Under the pieces are notes generated by a model. It was not told where the DNA came from. It saw only the letters and a program-made list of their open reading frames with translations, and searched no databases. 58,010 nucleotides of DNA from NCBI GenBank assembly GCA_020845695.1, contig JADLFG010000010.1, forward strand, positions 1-58,010. Reading direction: 5' to 3'. Source of the stretch: Thermoleophilia bacterium. GTDB taxonomy: Bacteria; Actinomycetota; Thermoleophilia; Gaiellales; Gaiellaceae. Position 1 is the first letter of the stretch; the number at the start of each line of letters is the position of its first letter. Of this stretch, positions 1-8,187 are shown one piece after another. The position numbers and the translations under genes are program-made.

Positions 1-155
1 GCCTAGGAAGTCGCTCAACTCGATCGAGGGCCGCCATCCCACGCCAGCATCCCAGCCCTCACGCCGATCTGCCGCAACGACCGGCAGCCAAGCGACGGGC
101 AAACTCAGCGCATCAACGCTCGCCGACTGCGGAAGATGGAGCTAGCCCGGGTCGG
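1..155. other. Left-edge non-coding stretch
   Basis: No convincing gene, RNA or terminator is visible before the end of the response regulator gene. The stretch may include the 3' flank of a gene outside the window. Confidence 0.4.
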
Positions 156-848
156 TCAGACCGGCACGAGCTTGTAGCCCACGCCCCGAACCGTGACGAT
201 CCGCCCGGGCGTGCCCGACCCCCGCGCGAGCTTGCGGCGCAGCTTGGAGATGTGGACATCGCAGGCGCGCTCGTCTCCGACGTACGGGCTCTGCCACAGA
301 TGCTCCATCACCTGGCGGCGCGTGAACACCCGCTCCGGCTCGGCCGCGAGCAGGGCGAGGAGCTTGAACTCCGACAGCGTCAGGTGCACCGGACGCCCGT
401 CGACCTCGACGAGGTGGCGGACCAGGTCGAGCCGGATGCCGCCGCGCTCCAGGACGTCGGCGGGGCCGCTCGCCGCCCGGTCGAGCTCACGGCGGCGAAG
501 GAGCGAGCGCACCCTGCTCACGAGCTCCGCCATCGAGAAAGGCTTGGTCACGTAGTCGTCCGCGCCGAGCTCGAGGCCGAGCACCCGGTCGAGCTCCGCG
601 TCCCTGGCGGTCAGGAGGATGATCGGGAGGTCGCTCTCCGTGCGCAGGGTCCGGCAGGCGTCGGTCCCGGAGAGCCTCGGCATCATCACGTCGAGGATCG
701 CGAGGTCGTAGCCGGCGGAGCGCGCGGCCTCGAGCGCGGCGATGCCGTCCGCGACGGCGTCGACCTCGTAGCCCTCGCGGCGCAAGGTGTAGGCGACCGC
801 GTCGACGATCGCGGGCTCGTCGTCGGCGAGCAGGATGCGCGCGCTCAC
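156..848 (-). CDS. OmpR/PhoB-family response regulator
   Basis: Two-component transcription factor of 230 aa. The receiver domain (about 1-120) has the acidic pair at D9/D10, the phospho-acceptor at D53 (LAILDVMMP) and the conserved Lys in VTKPFSM. The C-terminal winged-helix DNA-binding domain (about 130-228) has the family motifs LTLSEFKLL and TVRGVGYK. Its GTG start overlaps the TGA of the upstream kinase gene (GTGA), so the two are translationally coupled and form a cognate pair. The kinase gene comes first, the reverse of the common order. The stimulus is not evident; it could be PhoP/PrrA-like. Confidence 0.95.
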   Translation of the reverse strand: MSARILLADDEPAIVDAVAYTLRREGYEVDAVADGIAALEAARSAGYDLAILDVMMPRLSGTDACRTLRTESDLPIILLTARDAELDRVLGLELGADDYVTKPFSMAELVSRVRSLLRRRELDRAASGPADVLERGGIRLDLVRHLVEVDGRPVHLTLSEFKLLALLAAEPERVFTRRQVMEHLWQSPYVGDERACDVHISKLRRKLARGSGTPGRIVTVRGVGYKLVPV

Positions 849-2602
849 GCCGCCCGCTCGCTTGCCGCCGGCAGCACGATCCGCACCGTCGTTCCCCGCC
901 CCCGCACCGAGTCGACCTCGATCCGCCCGCCGAGCGCGCCGATGCTCTGACGCGCGATCGCCAGGCCGAGGCCGAACCCCTCGGCGTCACGCCGGCCGCC
1001 CCGGTAGAAGCGGTCGAACATCCGCTCCTGCTCCTCCGGGGAGATCCCGGCCCCGGAGTCGACGACCTCGACGAGCACCGTGCCGGCCGATTCGCGCCCC
1101 CGCAGGATCACCCGGCCGGTCTCCGTGTGCTTGACCGCGTTGGCGGCGAGGTTCGCGAGCGCCTGCTCGACCAGGTCGCGGTCGGCGTGCGCAGCCAGCC
1201 CGGCCGGGCAGTCGACCTCGACCGCGACCCCCGCCGCAGGGTGCAGGCCCGAGGCGACCTCGCCGAGCAGCGGGGCGAGCTCGACCGGGGAGAGCCGCGG
1301 GGCCTCCTGCTGCGTCTGGGCCCGCGCGAGGACGAGCAGCGCCTTGGTCAGGCGGCCGAGCCGCGCCGCCTCCCGCTCGATGTGCGCGATGAAGCGGTCA
1401 CGCTCCGCCGGTGTCTCCTTCGCCCCCTGCTGGAGCACCTCGACCGCACCCGTGATCGCGGCGAGCGGCGTGCGCAGCTCGTGCGCCGCGTTCGTGACGA
1501 ACTCGCGCTCCGCCCGCTCGCGCCGCTCGCGCTCCGACTCGTCGGTGAGAACGAGGATCGCGGTCTCCGCCTCGCGGCGCGCCGGTAGCCCCACGACCGC
1601 GTACGTCCGGTCCTCGCGCGGGGCGAAGCGGGTCTGCGCGACCCTCGCCCCCGGCGCGAACAGCCCGGCCGCGAGCCGCCGCAGCGAAACCTCGGGCCAC
1701 GGGTCGGGTAGGGGATCGCCCATGGCGAGCTCGCGCCGGCCGAGCAGCCGTCGCGCGGCCTCGTTCGCGAACTCGACCTCGAGCTCGCGGTTGACGGTGA
1801 CGACGCCGTCCTGGAGCCGCTCGAGCAGGCGGCTCAGCCGGTCGCGCTCGGCCTCGAGGCGGCCGAAGGAGTCGCGCAGGCGCTCCCGCATGCCGTCGAT
1901 CGTGAGCCCGAGCACCCCGAGCTCATCGCGAAACCGCGGCCGCAGCGGGCGCTCGAAGTCGCCGCCCTCGATCGCGGCGGCCGCCGCCGCAACCCTGCGC
2001 AGCCTCGCCGTGATCAGCATCGCCACGAGCAGTCCGACGACCGCGCCCACGAGCACCGCCCAGAGAGCGGCCTCGACGATCTTGTCGCGGACGATCCCGA
2101 GCTCGGCGGCGAGCTCGGGGCGCGACGCGTACGCGAGCAGCACCGCCGCGGTGCCGGCGTCGACCGGCGCCGGACCGGCAACGGGCGTCCTGAGCGGCAG
2201 GGCCACCACCGTCAGGCGGCCGTCCTCGACCGACGAGATGTAGCGCTCGCCGAGGAGCGCGCTCTCGAGCGCTTCCTCGTGTCCCGGCACCCCGGCGAGC
2301 TCGACCCGGTGCGAGCGCGCGGGCGTCAGCAGCGTCCCGTCCGGGCCGAACACGAACAGGGACAGGCGCCGGCTCTCGGCAAGCGTCTCGACCGCCTCCG
2401 CGAGGCTCCCGTCTCGCGCCGCCCACACGACCACGTCCGCGGCGGCGACGCTCGCGCCCACGGCGAGGTCCTCCGCCCGCTCCCGGAACGCGCGCTCCGA
2501 GCGCTCCGCGAAGAACTGGGCGACCGTCACGGCGGTGACCGCCGCGATCAGGGCGAACGCGACCGCAAGCCACCAGCGCATGCTGATCCGAACGCGTGGC
2601 AC
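845..2602 (-). CDS. Membrane sensor histidine kinase
   Basis: Phosphorylates the response regulator encoded just downstream. An N-terminal membrane helix (about 9-31), an extracytoplasmic sensor segment and a second helix (about 180-203) are followed by a HAMP linker, a PAS-like segment, the HisKA dimerisation domain with the phospho-His in NAAHELRTPLAAI, and a HATPase domain with N-box (NLAANAVKH), G1 (DSGAGI) and G2 (GFGLGLAI) motifs. I chose the GTG at 2602 because a TACTGT -10 box sits five bases before it; the inner ATG at 2581 is the alternative. Length about 585 aa. The gene stop overlaps the regulator start. Confidence 0.93.
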   Translation of the reverse strand: MPRVRISMRWWLAVAFALIAAVTAVTVAQFFAERSERAFRERAEDLAVGASVAAADVVVWAARDGSLAEAVETLAESRRLSLFVFGPDGTLLTPARSHRVELAGVPGHEEALESALLGERYISSVEDGRLTVVALPLRTPVAGPAPVDAGTAAVLLAYASRPELAAELGIVRDKIVEAALWAVLVGAVVGLLVAMLITARLRRVAAAAAAIEGGDFERPLRPRFRDELGVLGLTIDGMRERLRDSFGRLEAERDRLSRLLERLQDGVVTVNRELEVEFANEAARRLLGRRELAMGDPLPDPWPEVSLRRLAAGLFAPGARVAQTRFAPREDRTYAVVGLPARREAETAILVLTDESERERRERAEREFVTNAAHELRTPLAAITGAVEVLQQGAKETPAERDRFIAHIEREAARLGRLTKALLVLARAQTQQEAPRLSPVELAPLLGEVASGLHPAAGVAVEVDCPAGLAAHADRDLVEQALANLAANAVKHTETGRVILRGRESAGTVLVEVVDSGAGISPEEQERMFDRFYRGGRRDAEGFGLGLAIARQSIGALGGRIEVDSVRGRGTTVRIVLPAASERAA

Positions 2603-2607
2603 CTGCC

Positions 2608-2613
2608 ACAGTA
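2608..2613 (-). promoter_or_regulatory. -10 box of the kinase/regulator operon
   Basis: TACTGT on the minus strand, five bases before the GTG at 2602, the spacing expected for a leaderless transcript. No clear -35 element is seen. Confidence 0.5.
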
Positions 2614-2643
2614 TTGCCGCTCCCCGACCGCAGCTCCGCGCGT

Positions 2644-2670
2644 GTGAGCGGATCTTCACGGAACGCTCAC
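2644..2670. promoter_or_regulatory. Possible response-regulator operator
   Basis: Inverted arms GTGAGCG (2644-2650) and CGCTCAC (2664-2670) flank TTCACGGAA. Read as direct repeats, TTCAC and CTCAC recur about 11 bases apart, which is reminiscent of PHO-box spacing. It lies between the kinase promoter and the divergent zinc-ribbon gene. Confidence 0.3.
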
Positions 2671-2703
2671 CCGCCGCTCGGAGCGCCGGTGCACGATGGC
2701 CTC

Positions 2704-2934
2704 ATGACGAGCGCGAACGCGAACGCGCCCAGCCCGCGGATCGTCTGGCCCGGTCCCACGGCTCCGCCCCGCCGCGCCCGCGGTCCGGCGCTCGACCTGC
2801 GCTGCGGGTCGTGCGGGTACGGGATCGCGACGGGCAGGGCGCCCGAGCTGTGCCCGATGTGCCGCGCGGCAGCGTGGGAGCCCGCCCTCTGGCGGCCGTT
2901 CTCAGGCCCCGTGACCGGGCGGCCGGCGCGATGA
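2704..2934 (+). CDS. Small rubredoxin-like zinc-ribbon protein
   Basis: 76-aa protein of unknown function. The only recognisable part is a metal-binding knuckle pair, CGSCGYG ... CPMC (C-x2-C, about 13 residues, C-x2-C), typical of rubredoxin-like zinc ribbons; the N-terminus is Pro/Ala-rich and probably disordered. Its stop overlaps the ATG of the downstream ATP-grasp gene (ATGA), so the two are made together. A zinc-ribbon carrier next to a RimK/LysX-like ligase recalls the LysW/LysX arrangement, but the C-terminal Glu of LysW is absent. Confidence 0.75.
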   Translation: MTSANANAPSPRIVWPGPTAPPRRARGPALDLRCGSCGYGIATGRAPELCPMCRAAAWEPALWRPFSGPVTGRPAR

Positions 2935-3788
2935 GCAGGCTGTTCGTCGTCGCGGGACACACCACCGAGACGAACGTCGCGCTCGTCTCGGCGTTCGGCC
3001 GGCTCGGGGTGGAATCCGCCCTCCTCCGCCCCGAGCAGGCCCGGCGCCACATCCGCCGGGGCGACGTGCTGCTCGGCCGCGTCGACGTCCTCCCGAGCCT
3101 CGAGGGCGTCGAGGCATGCCTGTGGGAGCTGCGGCGGCTCGAGCGCTACGGCGTCCGGGTGCTCAACGGCGTCGGCGCCCTGCTCGCGTCGCACGACAAG
3201 CTCGCGACGGCGCTGCGTCTCGGGCGCGCCGGCCTGCCGCATCCGAGGACGGTGCACCTCGACGGCGGGCGGCCGTCACCGGGCCTGGAGCCGCCGCTCG
3301 TGCTGAAACCCCGGTTCGGGAGCTGGGGCCGGGACGTCGTGCGCTGCGAGTCGCGGGCGGCGGTCGAGCGCGAGCTCGACCGGCTGGCGCACCAGCGCTG
3401 GTTTCGCCGCCACGGGGTGCTGGCCCAGGAGCTCGTCCCGCCCGCCGGCCGCGACCTGCGGCTGATCGTCGCTGGCGGCGAGGTGGTCGGCGCGATCGAG
3501 CGGCGCTCGGCCCCCGGCGAGTGGAGGACGAACGTCGCGCTCGGCGCGACGCGCCACCCGGTCACGCCCCCGCCGGACGCCCGCGCCGCGGCGATCGCGG
3601 CAGCCGGCGCGGTCGGGGGCGATCTCGTCGGCGTCGACCTGCTGCCGTCGCGGGCAGGCTGGGTCGTGCTCGAGCTGAACGGCGCCGTCGACTTCACCGC
3701 CGACTACTCGCTGGACGGCTACAACGTGTTCGACGCGGCCGCCCGGGCGCTCACCGCGGACCGCGGCGCGGCCGCGCTCGCGAGCTAG
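2931..3788 (+). CDS. RimK/LysX-like ATP-grasp ligase
   Basis: 285-aa protein with the ATP-grasp fold: an N-terminal pre-ATP-grasp domain (RLFVVAGH at the start), the central nucleotide-binding segment with VLKPRFGSWGRDVVR, and the C-terminal VVLELNGAVDF metal-binding region with the usual Glu-x-Asn. Members join an amino acid or amine to a carboxylate through an acyl-phosphate. The substrate is not deducible. It is coupled (ATGA) to the zinc-ribbon gene, which could be its substrate or carrier; that is inference. The downstream gene is convergent. Confidence 0.85.
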   Translation: MSRLFVVAGHTTETNVALVSAFGRLGVESALLRPEQARRHIRRGDVLLGRVDVLPSLEGVEACLWELRRLERYGVRVLNGVGALLASHDKLATALRLGRAGLPHPRTVHLDGGRPSPGLEPPLVLKPRFGSWGRDVVRCESRAAVERELDRLAHQRWFRRHGVLAQELVPPAGRDLRLIVAGGEVVGAIERRSAPGEWRTNVALGATRHPVTPPPDARAAAIAAAGAVGGDLVGVDLLPSRAGWVVLELNGAVDFTADYSLDGYNVFDAAARALTADRGAAALAS

Positions 3789-3811
3789 CCGTACTGGCTA
3801 CACACCTGCGC

Positions 3812-3831
3812 CCGCCGGTACGTGCCGGCGG
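3812..3831. terminator. Bidirectional hairpin between convergent genes
   Basis: Perfect 7-bp GC stem (CCGCCGG/CCGGCGG) with loop TACGTG in the 43-bp gap between the ATP-grasp and DUF192 genes. There is no U-tract, as is common in high-GC actinobacteria. Confidence 0.5.
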
Positions 3832-4263
3832 TCACGGCAAGCTGGCGACATCCCCGACCGCGACGCCGAGGCGGGCGAACGCGCCCCGGCCGACCTCGAG
3901 CGCGCTTCTGTAGGCGAGGCCCGGGTCGTACACGGGGCAGGGGTCGGCGGCGCAGGGCTCCATGTCGAGGATCGCGAGGATCCGGCCGCCCGCGTCGAGG
4001 AACGCGATCGAGAGCGGGATGCGCGTGTCCTTCATCCAGAAGGCCGCGCGCGTGTCCTCCTCGTAGAGAAACAGCATCCCCGAGCGCTCGGGCAGCGACT
4101 CGCGCCCCATCAGGCCACGGCTTCGCTCCCCGGGGGAGTCGGCGAGCTCGACCGCGAGCTCGACCGTCCCGCCGGCGGTCTCGATCGTGAGCGTGTCCGT
4201 AGCCGGCGAGCCGTCGCAACCGGCGAGCGCGAGGGCGAGCGCGATCAGGGCGAGGCGGCGCAT
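3832..4263 (-). CDS. DUF192 lipoprotein
   Basis: 143-aa secreted protein. The signal peptide ends in a lipobox (LALAGC, Cys16), so the mature form should be anchored outside the membrane. The rest is a DUF192 domain with characteristic segments ERSRGLMGRESLP, GMLFLYEE, FWMKDTRIPLSIAFLD and ALEVGRGAFARLGV. The molecular role of DUF192 proteins is not established. It is a single gene, convergent with the ATP-grasp gene and divergent from the malic enzyme gene. Confidence 0.88.
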   Translation of the reverse strand: MRRLALIALALALAGCDGSPATDTLTIETAGGTVELAVELADSPGERSRGLMGRESLPERSGMLFLYEEDTRAAFWMKDTRIPLSIAFLDAGGRILAILDMEPCAADPCPVYDPGLAYRSALEVGRGAFARLGVAVGDVASLP

Positions 4264-4335
4264 GCACGCCCCATTCTCGGGCCCGAGCCCGCGGTCCGCT
4301 CGCCGGTGGCGGCGACCCCCGCTTCGGCGAGCGGC

Positions 4336-4341
4336 TAGGTT
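4336..4341 (+). promoter_or_regulatory. -10 box of the malic enzyme gene
   Basis: TAGGTT nine bases before the ATG at 4351, consistent with a leaderless or very short leader. Confidence 0.45.
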
Positions 4342-4350
4342 TCAGGGTCG

Positions 4351-5766
4351 ATGGCCCATCTCTCCGCCTCGTTCTCGGCCACGCTCAGGGTTCACCTGGA
4401 CGACCGGCCTGGCTCGTTCGCGGAGCTCGCCCGGACGATCGGCGAGGCCGGCGGCTCGCTCGACGCGATCGATCTCGTCCGTGTCGAGGGGCCGCGCAAG
4501 GTGCGTGACGTGACCGTGTTCGCACACGATGCCGGCCACGTCGAGCGGATCGTCGCCTCGGTCCGGTCGCTGCCCGGGGTCGAGGTCGAGCACGTCTCCG
4601 ACCGGACGTTCCTGCTCCACCTGGGCGGCAAGATCGAGGTCACGCCGAAGGCGCCGCTGAGGACGCGCGACGACCTCTCGATGGCCTACACGCCCGGAGT
4701 CGCCCGTGTCTGCGAGGCGATCGCGAGCGACCCGGAATCGGTCTGGAGCCTGACGATCAAGCGCAACGCCGTTGCCGTCGTCACGGACGGGACCGCGGTG
4801 CTCGGTCTCGGCGACATCGGTCCCGAGGCGTCGCTGCCGGTGATGGAAGGCAAGGCGATGCTGTTCAAGGAGTTCGGCGGCGTCGACGCGTTCCCGATCG
4901 CGCTCGCGACGAAGGACACGGACGGGATCGTGCGGGCGTGCGAGGCGATCGCGCCGGTCTTCGGCGGCATCAACCTCGAGGACATCTCGGCCCCGCGCTG
5001 CTTCGAGATCGAGGACCGCCTGCGCGCGTCGCTCGACATCCCCGTCTTCCACGACGACCAGCACGGCACCGCGATCGTCGTGCTCGCCGCGTTCCTGAAC
5101 GCGCTGCGGGTCGTCGGCAAGCGGCCCGAGGACGTGAAGGTCGTCCTGACCGGGGTCGGCGCCGCGGGCGTCGCCGTCACGCGGATCCTCCGCGCCGCCG
5201 GCGTGGCGCGGATCGTCGGCTGCGACCGGGAGGGAGCGATCTGGGCCGGCCGGCCCGGGCTGCACGGGGTCAAGGCGGCCTACGCGGAGGAGACGAACCC
5301 CGAGCGGGAACGCGGCAGCGCCGGCGAGCTCCTGCGCGGAGCCGACGTCTACCTCGGGCTCTCGCAGCCCGGCGCGGTCGCCGCCGCGGCGATCGGCACC
5401 ATGGCCCCCGCGGCGATCGTATTCGCGATGGCGAACCCGACCCCCGAGGTCCCCCCCGAGGAGCTCGGCGGCAATGTCGCGGTCATCGCCACCGGCCGCA
5501 GCGACTACCCCAACCAGATCAACAACGTGCTCGCGTTCCCCGGCGTGTTCCGCGGCGCTCTCGACGTGCGCGCGAGCCAGATCACCGAGGGGATGAAGCT
5601 CGCTGCCGCCCACGCGATCGCCGCCACGATCGCGGACGGCGAGCTCGGTCCCGAGTACATCATTCCGAGCGTCTTCAACCGGGACGTCGTTCCGGCCGTC
5701 GCCGCCGCGGTCTCCCAGGCCGCCGAGGCCGACGGCGTCGCCCGGCGCCACCAGGCCGGCGAATAG
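4351..5766 (+). CDS. NAD(P)-dependent malic enzyme with N-terminal ACT domain
   Basis: Oxidatively decarboxylates malate to pyruvate in the cytoplasm. The N-terminal 80 or so residues form an ACT regulatory domain (LRVHLDDRPGSFAELARTI). The catalytic part follows: AYTPGVARVCEAI with the catalytic Tyr, the Lys in GKAMLFKEFGGVDAFP, the metal-binding VFHDDQHGTA, and the nucleotide-binding GVGAAGVAV of the Rossmann domain. Length 471 aa, typical of the ACT-fused bacterial form without a phosphotransacetylase tail. Ligand binding to the ACT domain probably controls activity. Monocistronic. Confidence 0.95.
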   Translation: MAHLSASFSATLRVHLDDRPGSFAELARTIGEAGGSLDAIDLVRVEGPRKVRDVTVFAHDAGHVERIVASVRSLPGVEVEHVSDRTFLLHLGGKIEVTPKAPLRTRDDLSMAYTPGVARVCEAIASDPESVWSLTIKRNAVAVVTDGTAVLGLGDIGPEASLPVMEGKAMLFKEFGGVDAFPIALATKDTDGIVRACEAIAPVFGGINLEDISAPRCFEIEDRLRASLDIPVFHDDQHGTAIVVLAAFLNALRVVGKRPEDVKVVLTGVGAAGVAVTRILRAAGVARIVGCDREGAIWAGRPGLHGVKAAYAEETNPERERGSAGELLRGADVYLGLSQPGAVAAAAIGTMAPAAIVFAMANPTPEVPPEELGGNVAVIATGRSDYPNQINNVLAFPGVFRGALDVRASQITEGMKLAAAHAIAATIADGELGPEYIIPSVFNRDVVPAVAAAVSQAAEADGVARRHQAGE

Positions 5767-5820
5767 CCCCGCCGGCGCCGGGCGGTCCCTCGGCCGGGCC
5801 GGCGAGTCGCCGAGGCCGGG

Positions 5821-5826
5821 TAGCCT
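5821..5826 (+). promoter_or_regulatory. -10 box of the DsbA/FrnE-like gene
   Basis: TAGCCT eight bases before the ATG at 5835. It supports that ATG, upstream of the in-frame TGA, as the true start. Confidence 0.5.
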
Positions 5827-5834
5827 TCCCTCCG

Positions 5835-6458
5835 ATGCCCGAGTCCGAGCACACCGTCACGATCTGGAGCGACTACATCTGACCGTTCTGCTACGTCGCC
5901 CTCGAGCGGGCGACGTGGCTCGAGCGCCGGTTCGGCGCCGGAATCGAGTGGATGCCGTTCGACCTCCACCCCGAGTACCCGCCGGAGGGGATTCCCCGCG
6001 ATGAGCTGGCGCGGCGCTACGGGCCGGAGCACGAGCGGCGGGTGAGAGCGATGATCGAGGAGTGCGGCTACCGCTACGCACCGCCGCCCGACGTGGTTCC
6101 CCGTTCCGGCAAGGCGCTCGCCGTCACCGAGCTGGCACGCGAGGCGGGCCTCCACGGTCCCGTTCACCGCAGGATCATGGACGCCTACTGGTCCGAGGCC
6201 GCGGACATCGGCGACGGCGACGTCCTGCTCGGGCTCGTCGCCGAAGCGGGGCTCGATCCCTCCGAGGCCGCAGCCGCGATCGCCGACGGCCGCTACCGTG
6301 GGCGGATCGCGCAGTCCACTCGCGAGGCTAACCTGCTCGGTATCGACGCCATTCCCGCCTTCGTGCTCGACGAGCGGCTCCTGCTCGTGGGGGCCCACCC
6401 GCACGGGACGTTCGAGCGGGCTTTCGAACAGCTCGCCCGGCAGGGGAGCGCGCCGTGA
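5835..6458 (+). CDS. FrnE-like DsbA thiol oxidoreductase, probable selenoprotein (UPFC active site)
   Basis: 207 aa if the TGA at 5880-5882 (codon 16) is read as selenocysteine. The reading frame gives WSDYI-U-PFCYVALE, matching the thioredoxin-fold active-site region of DsbA/FrnE proteins, which normally reads SD-x-x-CPWCY or CPFCY; the TGA sits exactly at the first Cys. The frame then runs intact through the helical insertion to the cis-Pro loop (GIDAIPAFVLDERLLLVGAHP) and the stop at 6458. A perfect hairpin follows the TGA at once. Without recoding, the only in-frame ATG (5952) would give a protein lacking its active site. The start is supported by a -10 box. The next gene overlaps by 4 bp. 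Alternatives are a nonsense mutation or sequencing error. Confidence 0.85.
5891..5918 (+). other. Candidate bacterial SECIS hairpin
   Basis: ACGTCGCCC (5893-5901) pairs perfectly with GGGCGACGT (5908-5916) around the 6-nt loop TCGAGC; a T-G and a C-G pair extend the stem to 11. The loop starts 19 nt after the TGA, within the usual bacterial distance. The G in the loop is at the third position rather than the first two, so SelB recognition is not certain. Confidence 0.65.
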
Positions 6459-6700
6459 TCTCCCGCTGGAAGCTCGCGGTCGGCGCCGCCGTGAAGGCGA
6501 AGCGGGCCTGGGACCGGATCCCGCCCGAGCAGCGGGCGAAGGCACTCGAGAGCGCGAAGGCGCAGGTGCGGACGCACGGGCCGACGGTGGCGAAGGCCGC
6601 GGCCGCGACCGCGCAGAAGGCGGCCGGGGCGGCGGCCACGCACGGGCCGGTGATCGCGCGGCGGATCGCCGACGCGATCGAGAAGTCCCGGAAGCGCTAG
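6455..6700 (+). CDS. Small Ala/Lys-rich hypothetical protein
   Basis: 81 aa from a GTG start that overlaps the stop of the selenoprotein-like gene. The sequence is a series of Ala-rich, basic, amphipathic helices with a repeated THGP motif (THGPTVAKAAA and THGPVIARRIA). No family recognised. The tight coupling suggests it is expressed with the oxidoreductase, but no shared function can be shown. Confidence 0.65.
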   Translation: MISRWKLAVGAAVKAKRAWDRIPPEQRAKALESAKAQVRTHGPTVAKAAAATAQKAAGAAATHGPVIARRIADAIEKSRKR

Positions 6701-6704
6701 CCGC

Positions 6705-7169
6705 GTGTACACAGCGCTCGTCGCCGTCCACGTGCTCGCGGCTGCCGTCTGGGTCGGTGGCACCGTCGCGCTCGTCGCGACCGCCGTTCCCGTCCTGCGC
6801 CGCTTCCCCCGCGAGCAGCGCGCCGACGGGATGCGCTGGCTCGGCCGCCGCTGGCGGCCGCTCGGCTGGGGCGCCCTGCTCCTGCTCGCTGCGAGCGGCT
6901 GCTGGCTCGCGTTCGGCTACTGGAACGCCGGCGACCCGGACTTCATCTTCGGCTCCGGCGAAGGTCGCCTCGTGCTCGCGAAGCTGGCGCTGCTCCTCTC
7001 GCTCGTCGTCAGCGCGGCGGTCCACGACTTCGTGCTCGGGCCGAGGCTGAACGCCCAGGTGCGCGCGGGGCTACCGCAGACGCTGCGCAACCCGATGCGA
7101 GCGGTCGGCTGGTGGAGCTTCGCCGTCACGCTCGCGCTGCCCGTGCTCGGCGTCGTCCTCTCCCGCTAG
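6705..7169 (+). CDS. CopD-like four-helix membrane protein
   Basis: 154 aa from GTG at 6705, four bases after the previous stop. Four hydrophobic helices are visible: [49 protein letters not shown] and WWSFAVTLALPVLGVVL. The HVxAAxxWxGG start and the HDF motif in helix 3 resemble the CopD/DUF2269-type membrane domain, whose members often bind heme or copper. The function is unassigned. It ends six bases from the convergent CorA gene. Confidence 0.75.
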   Translation: MYTALVAVHVLAAAVWVGGTVALVATAVPVLRRFPREQRADGMRWLGRRWRPLGWGALLLLAASGCWLAFGYWNAGDPDFIFGSGEGRLVLAKLALLLSLVVSAAVHDFVLGPRLNAQVRAGLPQTLRNPMRAVGWWSFAVTLALPVLGVVLSR

Positions 7170-7175
7170 CCGGGG

Positions 7176-8135
7176 TCAGAGCCAGCCGCGCCGGCGGAAG
7201 AACCCGACCAGGACGAGCAGCGTGACCACTTGCGTGCCGAGGCCGAGGCCGAGGAACGCGGCGAGCCCGCCGGCGTGATCGGTCAGCCACCGGAAGTTCT
7301 GGCCGAAGAAGCCGGTGATGAACGTGAGCGGCAGGAACACCGTCGCGATCGCGGCGAGCTGCTTCATCACGCCGTTGAGCCGGTTCGAGACCGTCGACAG
7401 GTAGAGGTCGGTGACCCCGGTCAGGAGGTCCCGGTAGCTGTCGATCATGTCGGTGAGCCGGATCAGGTGGTCGTAGGCGTCGCGGAAGGAGCGCTCGACC
7501 TCACCGGCCACGCCGGGCAGGGCTGAGACGCCGCTCGCGATCCCGGCGAGGAGGTCGCGCTGGGGGCCGATCGCCTTGCGCAGCGTGACGAGCTTGCGCT
7601 TCATCAGGAAGACCCGGCGCACGTGCTCCTCGCTCGCCCGCTCGAAGATGCCCTCCTCGACGGCGTCGATGAAGTCGTCGAACTCCGAGAGCAGCGGGAA
7701 GAAGCTGTCGACGAGCACGTCGACGACGTGGTGGAGCACGGCCGCCGGCTCCCCGAGCACGCCCGGGTTGTGCGCGTGGCGCTCCCGGCTCTGTCGCAAC
7801 GCCGGGCAGGCGTCGCGACGCAGCGTGACGAGGAAGCGCTGCGAGAAGAAGCAGTGCACCTCGACGAGGTGGTCGTCGTCCGGCGCCGCCCCGTAGAGGA
7901 CGAGCACGGCGAGATCGTCGTAGAGGTCGAGCTTCGGCCGCTGGCCGAAGTGGAGCGCGTCCTCGACGGCGAGCCGGTGGAAGCCGAGCACCTCGCCGAG
8001 CAGGACAACGTCGTCGCTCGCCGGCTCCCGCACGTCGAGCCAGAAGAAGTCAGCCCGAGCGGCGAGCCGCTCGATCGTTTCGCGATCGAGCCGGACGTCG
8101 GAGGTGCCGGCGTGATCCATCAGGTGTGCTGGCAC
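7176..8135 (-). CDS. corA: CorA-family divalent cation channel
   Basis: 319-aa inner-membrane Mg2+/Co2+-type channel subunit. A large cytoplasmic alpha/beta domain is followed by a long coiled helix ([20 protein letters not shown]) and two C-terminal membrane helices. The family selectivity signature YGMN is replaced by GQN (about 278-280, FFGQNF), so ion selectivity may differ. The basic C-terminal RRRGW is typical. It is divergent from the M50 protease gene and convergent with the CopD-like gene. Confidence 0.92.
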   Translation of the reverse strand: MPAHLMDHAGTSDVRLDRETIERLAARADFFWLDVREPASDDVVLLGEVLGFHRLAVEDALHFGQRPKLDLYDDLAVLVLYGAAPDDDHLVEVHCFFSQRFLVTLRRDACPALRQSRERHAHNPGVLGEPAAVLHHVVDVLVDSFFPLLSEFDDFIDAVEEGIFERASEEHVRRVFLMKRKLVTLRKAIGPQRDLLAGIASGVSALPGVAGEVERSFRDAYDHLIRLTDMIDSYRDLLTGVTDLYLSTVSNRLNGVMKQLAAIATVFLPLTFITGFFGQNFRWLTDHAGGLAAFLGLGLGTQVVTLLVLVGFFRRRGWL

Positions 8136-8175
8136 CCCCCTATCCTCGCCGTCCGGCCGGACGCTCCCGGATCGC

Positions 8176-8181
8176 TACGCT
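8176..8181 (+). promoter_or_regulatory. -10 box of the M50 protease gene
   Basis: TACGCT six bases before the ATG at 8188; leaderless spacing. Confidence 0.5.
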
Positions 8182-8187
8182 CCCGGT

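Noticed and set aside
5952..6458. DsbA-like gene starting at the internal ATG 5952
   Set aside because: This start would drop the thioredoxin-fold N-terminus and active site, which are encoded intact upstream except for one TGA, and the -10 box fits the ATG at 5835.
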